DNA of 15,281 nt from contig DATGKK010000110.1 in assembly GCA_035294725.1 (NCBI GenBank), positions 1 to 15,281 of the forward strand, given 5' to 3'. Shown here piece after piece: positions 1 through 5,958 of this stretch (the first letter of the stretch is position 1; each line of letters begins with the position of its first letter). The notes under the pieces are model-generated. The model was given only the letters and a program-made list of their open reading frames with translations. It ran no database searches and had not been told where the DNA came from. Both the position numbers and the translations under genes were made by a program. The stretch comes from DATGKK01 sp035294725 (GTDB taxonomy: Bacteria > Actinomycetota > Acidimicrobiia > Acidimicrobiales > Bog-793).

Positions 1-135
1 CCTCGGCGTCATCACCTCGCGGGCCGTGGTGTCCCGCAGGGACGGCAGCCTCCGCACGATCTCGAGCTCGAGCTCCGAACGGGGCGCAGCGAGCGAGGTC
101 TCACGACCCGATCGGCGGCGTCTCCAGAGCGCCAC
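1..135 (-). CDS. CBS-domain (CorC/HlyC-like) protein, N-terminal fragment
   Basis: Only the first 45 codons are inside the window; the gene continues past the left edge. The start is a GTG at 135-133. The preceding in-frame codon is a TAG stop, so no earlier start is possible, and an AGGAGG ribosome site (plus-strand CCTCCT, 145-150) lies 9 bases upstream. The visible residues are a basic, hydrophilic leader followed by EREVMTPR-like sequence (TAREVMTPR, residues 37-45). That motif typically opens the first CBS domain of CorC/HlyC (CNNM-type) proteins, which are linked to magnesium/cobalt handling or membrane-associated regulation. There is no room for the DUF21 membrane domain before the CBS motif, so this would be a short soluble CorC-like form. 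It lies 61 bases after the receiver protein on the same strand and may share its transcript. The family call rests on one short motif. Confidence 0.6.
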   Translation of the reverse strand, partial: MALWRRRRSGRETSLAAPRSELELEIVRRLPSLRDTTAREVMTPR

Positions 136-195
136 CTACGACTCCCTCCTCACCTGACCAGAAGGAACGGCCGAGTCGAGGACCGGCCCGCCGGC

Positions 196-621
196 CTAGT
201 TGCGCAGCTCGGCAGGGAGCGGCAGAGGCCGGTACGACTCGTCATGGAAGGTGCCCCCGGCCAGCAGCGCCCGCACCGCCCGCCGGAGCCTGAGGGAGTC
301 GAAAGGCTTGACGAGCCAACCCTCGGCGTCCGACCGCCGGGCGAGGAAGACGTCGGCACGGCGATCCATAAGGATCAGCACCGGCACGTGGGGCAGGCGT
401 CCGCCGGACTCCTCGAGGCGCAGGTCCATGCAGATGGCGATCCCTCCCATGTTGCCGACCTGCATGTCCGTGATGACGAGATCGGGCGGCTCGTCGTCGA
501 CCGCCCGCCGGACGGCTTCCCCGGAGTGAACCGAGCGCACGGTCGTGCCCTCGTCCTCGAGGGCCGCACGCACGTCGTCGATCACCGTCGCTGCGTCGCT
601 CACGACGAGGATGTCAGCCAC
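196..621 (-). CDS. Stand-alone response-regulator receiver (REC) protein
   Basis: This 141-residue protein is a single CheY-like receiver domain with no output domain. Phosphoacceptor Asp52 sits in DLVITDMQ, Asp9 provides the acidic pocket and Lys105 in LVKPF is the conserved lysine. Two departures are visible. The usual second acidic residue next to Asp9 is Ser8, and the switch Ser/Thr at the end of strand 4 appears to be Met85 (VPVLILMD). Phosphorylation is therefore possible, but signalling through the Thr/Tyr switch would be unusual. No histidine kinase is nearby. The GTG start (621-619) overlaps the end of the upstream ATPase gene by 8 bases, which suggests translational coupling and a shared job with the ATPase pair. 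The short C-terminal tail is proline- and leucine-rich. Target unknown. Confidence 0.85.
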   Translation of the reverse strand: MADILVVSDAATVIDDVRAALEDEGTTVRSVHSGEAVRRAVDDEPPDLVITDMQVGNMGGIAICMDLRLEESGGRLPHVPVLILMDRRADVFLARRSDAEGWLVKPFDSLRLRRAVRALLAGGTFHDESYRPLPLPAELRN

Positions 622-1750
622 GATCGGAGGCTACCTGCCCGGCCACGTACTCGGCCACGAGGGCCAGTCCCTCGAGGTCGTGGACGTCGTCACGGAGGAA
701 CGGTACCTCTACGACCGCACCCTGAACTCCCTGCTCGAGCTGGCGCAGGAACCCACGCTCCTCGCCCACGACCTGCTCGAGGTCGGCGAGGTTCTTCCGC
801 AACCCGTCGAGCACGAGGCGAGCCTCGGCGGGATCAGAGGGTGCATCAGTGGGATCGGTTGCCTCGCCCGCCCCGACCGTGCTCGACAGGAGGTCTCCCG
901 AGCGGAAGTCGGGGTGGACGCGGTTCATGACGAGGGCGGCAACGGGGAGGCTCGCCTCCGCCAGGCGGGCCGAGAAGAAGCGCGCCTCCGAGACAGAGTC
1001 CCTCCTCGGAGTCGCGACGAGCACGAAGGCGGTCCCGGGATCTGAGAGCAGCTGCTCGACGCGGCCAGCCCGGTCGCGAAAGCCCTGCTCCATGCCCTCG
1101 AACGCACGGAAGAACGCCACCGCGTCCTCCACGATCTCCCCGCCGGCGATCCGGGCGATGGTCCGCAGCAACGCCTGGGTCGCAACCGAGAGTGCCCTCA
1201 CGCCCGCCCGTCCGGGCATCAGCAGGAGGCGGAAGACCCGGTTCTCGAGGAACCTCGTCAGCCGTCCCGGCGCGTCGAGGAAGTCGAGGGCGTTCCTCGT
1301 CGGCGGCGTGTCGACGACGACGAGGTCGAAGTCGCCGGACTCGTGCAGCTCGTAGAGCTTCTCGGCGGCCATGTACTCCTGGGTGCCCGACAACGCCGAG
1401 GTCAAGTTCCGGTAGAGCGTGTTGGAGAGGATCCGCTCGGCCTGGGCCTCGTCGCCGGAGTAGGTCCGGACGAGGTCGTCGAAGGTGCTCTTCGCGTCGA
1501 GCATCAGAGCCGAGAGCTCACCCGGCCAGTCGCCCTCGATCTTGCGCGCCTTGTTCTCGAGTGAGCCGAGGCCGAGAGCGTCGGCAAGCCGCCGGGCCGG
1601 GTCGATCGTCACGACGCATGTGGTTCGACCCGCCTTGGCGCCGGCGAGGGCGATCGCCGCCGAGATCGTCGTCTTGCCGGCGCCGCCCGATCCGCAGCAA
1701 ATGATGATGGAGCGATCGCGGACCAGCTCGCCAAGGCCGTCACCGACCAC
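614..1750 (-). CDS. ArsA/Get3-like P-loop ATPase, second subunit (Rv3680-like)
   Basis: A 378-residue SIMIBI-class ATPase of the ArsA/Get3 family. The P-loop is GSGGAGKTT (residues 20-28), and a switch region DTPPTRNALDF follows the hydrophobic Walker B strand. The lysine that defines the ArsA/Get3 deviant Walker A (second residue of GKGGVGKT) is Ser21 here, so this subunit probably lacks the intermonomer signature lysine. Sequence patterns such as CCGSGG.GKTT, GTQEYMA.EKL and NALDFLDAP match my recollection of M. tuberculosis Rv3680, which forms a complex with its partner Rv3679 (described as Get3-like BagB/BagA). A real arsenite pump role is unlikely: no arsB or arsR is nearby. The GTG start shares one base with the stop of the upstream ATPase, so the two are surely translated together. 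It is probably a cytoplasmic heteromeric ATPase; the client is unknown. Confidence 0.88.
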   Translation of the reverse strand: MVGDGLGELVRDRSIIICCGSGGAGKTTISAAIALAGAKAGRTTCVVTIDPARRLADALGLGSLENKARKIEGDWPGELSALMLDAKSTFDDLVRTYSGDEAQAERILSNTLYRNLTSALSGTQEYMAAEKLYELHESGDFDLVVVDTPPTRNALDFLDAPGRLTRFLENRVFRLLLMPGRAGVRALSVATQALLRTIARIAGGEIVEDAVAFFRAFEGMEQGFRDRAGRVEQLLSDPGTAFVLVATPRRDSVSEARFFSARLAEASLPVAALVMNRVHPDFRSGDLLSSTVGAGEATDPTDAPSDPAEARLVLDGLRKNLADLEQVVGEERGFLRQLEQGVQGAVVEVPFLRDDVHDLEGLALVAEYVAGQVASDRG

Positions 1751-2742
1751 TAGCCGGCCTCCCGCACCCGTGGCTCGGACGGCAGCTCCTCAATCGCCCG
1801 GCCCATGGCCTCTGCCAGCGCCTCGAGCTCGGGCGGTCCGATCTCGGCGTGGAAGGCATAGGGAAGGCGCAGCTGGGGAAGGGGGAGCTCGGCCGCCAGC
1901 CGCTGCAACTGCGCCTGTTGCAGCTGCTCACGAGCCCGCCGGAACGCTGCAGCGGCGGAGATCGCAGCGGCCTCCTCGCCAGTCACCTCGGACTCTGCTC
2001 CTGCAGCCTGAATGAGCGCCGCAACGTCGACGCCGAGGCCGGCCACGGCCTCGTAGCAGGCGTTCACCACGACGGGGGTGAGCAGGACGCCCACCTCGTC
2101 CTCGATGCGAAAGGCCGTCTCGACGAGCTCGTTCACCGGCGTCTCCTCCGGCAGCGTCACGAGCATCACCTGGGCCCGGGCGGGATCGTGCAGCATCTCG
2201 ACCACATCGGCGGCCTGGCTGCGCAGCGGACCGCCCCGTGCCGCCTCCATCAGCCCGGTGGCGCTGGTCAAAAAGCGCACCGCATGACCCGTCGCCGGCG
2301 CGTCGAGCAGGATCACGTCGGCGTCGCCCGCCCGCTCGAGCTGCTTCACCTTCCCGAGCACGAGGATCTCCCGGATGCCCGGGATGGCCGTTGCCACGAC
2401 GTCGAGCACGCCGGTCGCTACGAGCCGCTTCGCCACCCGGCGCAGGCCGTGGTCCTCCAGGTACTCGAGGAGGGCGTCGTCCGGGGTGATGACACGTGCC
2501 CGGACCCGCCCCGTGCCGTCCGGCGAGGAGGTGTGCACGACCTCCTCCTCGTAGGACAAGCCGCCCTCGACTCCGAACAGCCCCGGGAGCGCCCCGCTCG
2601 AGTCCAGCGCGACGACCAGCACGTCCAGGCCGGCATCAGCGGCCATGCGAGCCAGTGCCGCTGCCACGGTGGTCTTCCCGACTCCGCCCTTACCCGCGAT
2701 GACCAGGACGTTGCTTTGCCGCACGAAGGTGGCCCTGTCCAT
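1750..2742 (-). CDS. ArsA/Get3-like P-loop ATPase, first subunit (Rv3679-like)
   Basis: A 330-residue ArsA/Get3-family ATPase with a canonical deviant Walker A, GKGGVGKTT (residues 17-25), including signature Lys18. The switch II-like motif is DAPATGHAVRFL. The segments VRARVITPDDALLEYL and IPGIREILVLGK resemble M. tuberculosis Rv3679 as I remember it. The helical middle contains no CxxC zinc pair like that of eukaryotic Get3, and no metalloid-binding cysteine triad as in E. coli ArsA: the only cysteine is in VVVNACYEA. It therefore probably acts in protein or metabolite handling rather than arsenite export. The start is ATG (2742-2740). It has no ribosome site at the usual distance, and a TAnnnT box lies just upstream, so expression may be leaderless or nearly so. 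It is the first gene of the minus-strand run and is divergent from whiB. Confidence 0.88.
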   Translation of the reverse strand: MDRATFVRQSNVLVIAGKGGVGKTTVAAALARMAADAGLDVLVVALDSSGALPGLFGVEGGLSYEEEVVHTSSPDGTGRVRARVITPDDALLEYLEDHGLRRVAKRLVATGVLDVVATAIPGIREILVLGKVKQLERAGDADVILLDAPATGHAVRFLTSATGLMEAARGGPLRSQAADVVEMLHDPARAQVMLVTLPEETPVNELVETAFRIEDEVGVLLTPVVVNACYEAVAGLGVDVAALIQAAGAESEVTGEEAAAISAAAAFRRAREQLQQAQLQRLAAELPLPQLRLPYAFHAEIGPPELEALAEAMGRAIEELPSEPRVREAG

Positions 2743-2751
2743 TCTGCGGCG

Positions 2752-2757
2752 ACACTA
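2752..2757 (-). promoter_or_regulatory. Candidate -10 box for the ArsA-pair operon
   Basis: Read on the minus strand, TAGTGT at 2757-2752 fits the actinobacterial TAnnnT -10 pattern. It ends nine bases before the ATG at 2742, so the transcript would start within about three bases of the start codon. No good -35 hexamer is visible 16-18 bases upstream. The call rests on spacing and on the lack of a Shine-Dalgarno site. Confidence 0.3.
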
Positions 2758-2797
2758 CCGGCAGCGGGCGCGCCCTCGAATTCTTTCCCGCGACCCC

Positions 2798-2826
2798 TTG
2801 TCTCGGGCGGGGGCCACGGCTATCTT
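2798..2826 (+). promoter_or_regulatory. Candidate sigma-70-type promoter of whiB
   Basis: TTGTCT (2798-2803) and TATCTT (2821-2826) are separated by exactly 17 bases, and each is close to the housekeeping consensus. Transcription would begin near 2833. With the GTG start chosen for whiB at 2966, this leaves an untranslated leader of about 130 bases. If translation began instead at the GTG at 2861, the leader would be about 28 bases. Confidence 0.5.
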
Positions 2827-2965
2827 TCGCGACAGTCGCCCTGGCAACAGGGGGATCACGGTGCCGGTGGGCTCCGGCGAGTTTTGGGGGAGGCTGGGGT
2901 TCCGCTGGTGTGGCGCGCTTGCGTCGCGAAGCCGTGCCGGGAGGTGGCCTCATCAGGGAGGGGCA

Positions 2966-3271
2966 GTGGTCGCCACGCAGAGTGGACGAGAGTGGCAGTT
3001 GAGAGCGGCGTGCAGGGGGCCGCAGGCAACCGTCTTCTTCCCTCCGTCGTACGTGGAACGAAAGGACGAGCGGACACACCGGGAGCGGGAGGCGAAGGGC
3101 ATCTGCAACTCCTGCACGGTCCGGGTGGAGTGCCTCGACTACGCCCTGCGGATCCGCGAGCCCCACGGCATCTGGGGCGGCCTCAACGAGTCCGAGCGCA
3201 AGCAACTCCTCGACCGGCGAGCCAGCGCCTCGTTCGAGGCGCGCAGCCACCACCTCCGGCACACTCGCTGA
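2966..3271 (+). CDS. WhiB-family iron-sulfur transcriptional regulator
   Basis: A 101-residue WhiB-like (Wbl) protein, a redox- or NO-responsive partner of the primary sigma factor found in actinobacteria and some of their phages. The four cluster ligands are Cys16, Cys47, Cys50 and Cys56 (C-x30-C-x2-C-x5-C), followed by the beta-turn GIWGG (68-72) and the basic segment ERKQLLDRR. There is no AT-hook, so it is not WhiB7. I cannot assign a subclass, although the position divergent from the ATPase pair recalls whiB4. I chose the GTG at 2966: a purine-rich AGGGAGGGG (2955-2963) sits close upstream, and third-position GC bias falls off before it. An in-frame GTG at 2861, preceded by AGGGGGA (2849-2855), would add 35 residues with poor codon bias; I consider it less likely. 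Confidence 0.9.
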   Translation: MVATQSGREWQLRAACRGPQATVFFPPSYVERKDERTHREREAKGICNSCTVRVECLDYALRIREPHGIWGGLNESERKQLLDRRASASFEARSHHLRHTR

Positions 3272-3309
3272 GGCGTCGGCCGCCGCTCCGACCCGTTGCG
3301 CGAATACCG

Positions 3310-3337
3310 TTGACGCGTCGGCGCTCGTGGGTAGTTT
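3310..3337 (+). promoter_or_regulatory. Candidate promoter for a leaderless hydrolase-Nudix-MBL operon
   Basis: TTGACG (3310-3315, five of six consensus bases) is followed after 16 bases by TAGTTT (3332-3337, a TAnnnT box). Seven bases later comes GTG at 3345-3347, in frame with the alpha/beta hydrolase. The transcript would begin at or next to the start codon. No Shine-Dalgarno site is present. Confidence 0.6.
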
Positions 3338-3344
3338 GACCACG

Positions 3345-4271
3345 GTGTTCCGGCTGCCGTTTCTCTTCGCACCCTCTGGCCCCGAGAGCCGCACCACGGC
3401 GACACCGCGGATGAAGGATGCGACCTGCCGTGTCGACCGGCGCGAGTTCGGTTACGGGATCGTCGACGGCCCGGGAAGCCCGGTCGTCCTCCTGCACGGC
3501 TGGGGGCTCGCCCATGGCACGTACGCAAGGGCGGCCGAGATGCTCGCCGCGCAGGGGCACCGGGTCATGCTGCCGGACCTCCCGGGCTTCGGCTCCAGCT
3601 CCGACCTGCCGGTGATCGGGCTCAGCTTCCGCCGCTACGCCGGTTCGATGCGGTCCTTCCTCGAGACCTGCGAGGACGTCGCCGGGGAGCCCGTCCACGT
3701 CGTCGGGCACTCCTTCGGCGGTGCAGTCGCCGCGCAGCTGGCCCACGACGCGCCTGACCTCGTGCGCTCGGTGATCCTCGTCTCCGCGCTGAGCGGGGCG
3801 ACCTGGCGCCGAGACGGCTCCGTCGAGCGGCTCGTGGCGGAGCGGCCGCTGTGGGACTGGGGGTTTCACCTGGTCCGGGAGTTCCCGACGAGCCGCTTCC
3901 CCGAGGTCGCCCTCGACGTGCTGCGAGATCTCTCGCGCAACGCGGTCTGGCACCTGCCGAGCCTCGGGGCCGTGGCCGGCCTCGCCCGGCGCAGCGACCT
4001 GCAGCACGAGCTCGGGGAGGTGCGCTCCCTGCGGATCCCGGTCGCCGTCGTGTGGCCGTCTCGGGACCGGGTCGTCACGAGGGCCAGCATCGACGACCAG
4101 TGCCGGGCGCTCGGGGTCGAGGGGACGGTCGTCGAGGGGAACCACGCGTGGCCGCTCACCCACCCAGGCTCGTTCGGCCGCACGATCGGTGAGATCATCT
4201 CGTCGATGGAGACGACATCCCGAACGACGGGCCGCCGACCCCCCTCGGCAGACCTCTCCTGTCCGAGTTGA
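3345..4271 (+). CDS. Alpha/beta-fold hydrolase
   Basis: A 308-residue alpha/beta hydrolase with the complete catalytic apparatus. The oxyanion segment is LLHGWG, nucleophile Ser123 lies in GHSFGG, and Asp241 (WPSRD) and His267 (GNHAWPL) complete the triad. An insertion with helical character between the nucleophile and the Asp (WRRDGSV to LARRSD) would form the cap. The substrate cannot be predicted; esterase, lipase or epoxide-hydrolase-like activities all use this fold. The GTG start at 3345 was chosen because it coincides with the expected transcription start. The ATG at 3411 is an alternative that would remove 22 poorly conserved-looking residues, but it lacks a ribosome site. The 3' end overlaps the Nudix gene by four bases, making this the first gene of a three-gene set. 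No signal peptide is evident; the extreme C-terminus is Ser/Thr/Arg-rich and probably disordered. Confidence 0.85.
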   Translation: MFRLPFLFAPSGPESRTTATPRMKDATCRVDRREFGYGIVDGPGSPVVLLHGWGLAHGTYARAAEMLAAQGHRVMLPDLPGFGSSSDLPVIGLSFRRYAGSMRSFLETCEDVAGEPVHVVGHSFGGAVAAQLAHDAPDLVRSVILVSALSGATWRRDGSVERLVAERPLWDWGFHLVREFPTSRFPEVALDVLRDLSRNAVWHLPSLGAVAGLARRSDLQHELGEVRSLRIPVAVVWPSRDRVVTRASIDDQCRALGVEGTVVEGNHAWPLTHPGSFGRTIGEIISSMETTSRTTGRRPPSADLSCPS

Positions 4272-5104
4272 TCGTCCCGCGCGACGCGGCGACGATCATG
4301 CTGGTGCGGGAGGCGGCCGGCGGGATGGAGGTCCTCATGCTCCGGCGGAACCTCGCCTCGGGCTGGGTCGGCGGCATGCACCTGTTCCCCGGTGGCGCCG
4401 TCGACGACTCCGACGCAGCCCCGGAGCTCTTCGCACGCTCCCACGCCCTCGACGACGAAGGAGCGAGCCGCCTCCTCGGAGTCGCCGCGGGCGGCCTCGC
4501 GTTCTTCATCGCCGCCATCCGGGAGTGCTTCGAGGAGGCGGGCCTGCTCCTGGCCTGCAGCCGGGACGGCACGCCGGTCGACGTCGCTTCGGCTGAGGGC
4601 ACGGCCGAGCGCTACCGCGAGCACCGCCGGCGCCTGAACGGCGGCGAGGCCACGTTCTCCGCGCTCTGCGAAGCGGAGGACCTCTTCCTCGACACGGGTC
4701 GACTCCACTACTTCAGCCATTGGATCACCCCCGAAGGTCAACCTCGGCGGTACGACACACGGTTCTTCGTCGCCGAGGCACCTCCCGGCCAGTCCGCCCT
4801 CCACGACGACATCGAGGTGATCGACTCCCTTTGGATCAGCCCGGTCGAGGCGCTCCGTCGTCACGCCAGCCATGAGATCGAGATGATGCTGCCGACGATG
4901 AAGAACCTCGAGGCCATCAGCCGGTTCGGCTCGGCGGCCGAGCTGCTGGCAGCAACCGGTGCCGCCACCGTCCCGACCGTCACGCCCAGGGTGCGGGTCG
5001 ACCACGGTGCCATGCGCATTCTCCTTCCCGGTGACGAGGGTTACGACGAGGCGGAGCCGACCGTCATGCGGTCGACGGGTGGCCCCGGAGGCGGGCGGGC
5101 ATGA
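4268..5104 (+). CDS. Nudix hydrolase with interrupted Nudix box (NUDT19-like)
   Basis: A 278-residue Nudix-fold protein. The opening (VPRDAATIMLVRE) and LFPGGAVDDSD (39-49) are typical of the fold. The catalytic half of the box, RECFEEAGLL, lies at 85-94 with the metal-binding glutamates 86, 89 and 90. The first half (GG at 42-43) is separated from RE by about 42 residues instead of 14. Such a split box is known in the NUDT19/RP2p-type CoA diphosphatase branch, so hydrolysis of CoA or acyl-CoA is a plausible guess. The TTG start at 4268 overlaps the upstream stop as TTGA, with no upstream ATG or GTG in frame giving a better fit, so translation is probably coupled. The end overlaps the MBL gene as ATGA. 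M. tuberculosis also has a Nudix gene in its whiB4 neighbourhood (recall). Confidence 0.85.
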   Translation: MIVPRDAATIMLVREAAGGMEVLMLRRNLASGWVGGMHLFPGGAVDDSDAAPELFARSHALDDEGASRLLGVAAGGLAFFIAAIRECFEEAGLLLACSRDGTPVDVASAEGTAERYREHRRRLNGGEATFSALCEAEDLFLDTGRLHYFSHWITPEGQPRRYDTRFFVAEAPPGQSALHDDIEVIDSLWISPVEALRRHASHEIEMMLPTMKNLEAISRFGSAAELLAATGAATVPTVTPRVRVDHGAMRILLPGDEGYDEAEPTVMRSTGGPGGGRA

Positions 5105-5958
5105 CGGCCTCACTCTCCCCACCCGTCCCGGGCGAGCTCGTCGAGATCGTGCCGCGGGTCATGCGCATCACGGCCCCAAATCCGTCGATCATGACCGGCC
5201 CGGGCACGAACACCTACCTCGTCGGCGAGCGTGAGCTCGTCGCCATCGACCCGGGGCCGGACGACGACGCCCACCTCGACGCCGTCGCGTCGGCGGCCGA
5301 GACCTACGGACGCATCACGGCGGTCGTGGTCACGCACCACCACTCCGACCACGCTCCGGGCGCGGCGGGCCTCGCCGCCCGCACGGGCGCGATCGTGCTC
5401 GGCTACGAGAGGAGACCGGAGTACTCGCCGGATCGCTTCCTCGCGGAGGGCGACGTCGTGGACCTCGGCGACCTGCCCCTTCGGGCGCTCCACACGCCGG
5501 GGCACGCCGCCGACCACCTCTGCTTCCTCATCGACGACCCGACACCGATGCTCTTCTCCGGCGACCACGTCATGGGCGGCTCGACCGTGGTGATCGCCCC
5601 GCCTGACGGCGACATGGCCGCCTACCTCGCCTCGCTGCGCCGCCTCCTCGATGAGCGGCCGGCCCTCGAGCTCATCGCACCAGGGCACGGCCCGATCATG
5701 CCGGACCCCACCGGGGTGCTGAGCGGCTACATCGACCACCGGCTCGCCCGTGAAGCGGCCGTAGCTGCGGCGCTCGTCCGGCGTGGCACGGCCGACGTCG
5801 ACGAGATCGTCGCCGACGTCTACACCGACGTCCCCGAGGTGCTGCACCCGATCGCCCGCTACTCGGTGTGGGCACACCTGCTCAAGCTGCGGGACGAAGG
5901 GAGGGCGGCAAGCGACGAGCCGGGGAGGGTCGAGAGCACCTGGACGGCGCCGGCCTAA
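5101..5958 (+). CDS. Metallo-beta-lactamase-fold hydrolase, LACTB2-like
   Basis: A 285-residue MBL-fold protein with all the metal-site motifs. THHHSDH gives His79, His81, Asp83 and His84, TPGHAADH gives His135, SGDH gives Asp155 and PGHGP gives His196. The N-terminal PNPSIMTGPGTNTYLVG and the C-terminal helical region (about 205-275, with a winged-helix-like ...RYSVWAHLLKL) match the LACTB2 type. The human LACTB2 protein is a metal-dependent endoribonuclease; bacterial members are mostly uncharacterised, so RNA is one possible substrate among small thioesters and phosphoesters. The ATG overlaps the Nudix stop by four bases. The stop TAA overlaps the convergent mrp stop in the four bases CTAA (5955-5958). 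A homologue lies near the Rv3679-Rv3681c cluster in mycobacteria (recall). Confidence 0.87.
   Translation: MTASLSPPVPGELVEIVPRVMRITAPNPSIMTGPGTNTYLVGERELVAIDPGPDDDAHLDAVASAAETYGRITAVVVTHHHSDHAPGAAGLAARTGAIVLGYERRPEYSPDRFLAEGDVVDLGDLPLRALHTPGHAADHLCFLIDDPTPMLFSGDHVMGGSTVVIAPPDGDMAAYLASLRRLLDERPALELIAPGHGPIMPDPTGVLSGYIDHRLAREAAVAAALVRRGTADVDEIVADVYTDVPEVLHPIARYSVWAHLLKLRDEGRAASDEPGRVESTWTAPA

Noticed and set aside
614..2742. Arsenic resistance operon
   Set aside because: Despite ArsA-type folds there is no arsB, arsR, arsC or metalloid-binding cysteine triad, and the pair matches the Get3-like actinobacterial type.
2645..2965. Longer WhiB protein starting inside the ATPase gene
   Set aside because: The stretch overlaps the divergent ATPase gene and its promoter region, has weak third-position bias and shows no WhiB homology.
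3866..5122. Long open frames antisense to the hydrolase and Nudix genes
   Set aside because: Long antisense frames are common in high-GC DNA; these show no domain motifs and the opposite strand has complete catalytic signatures.
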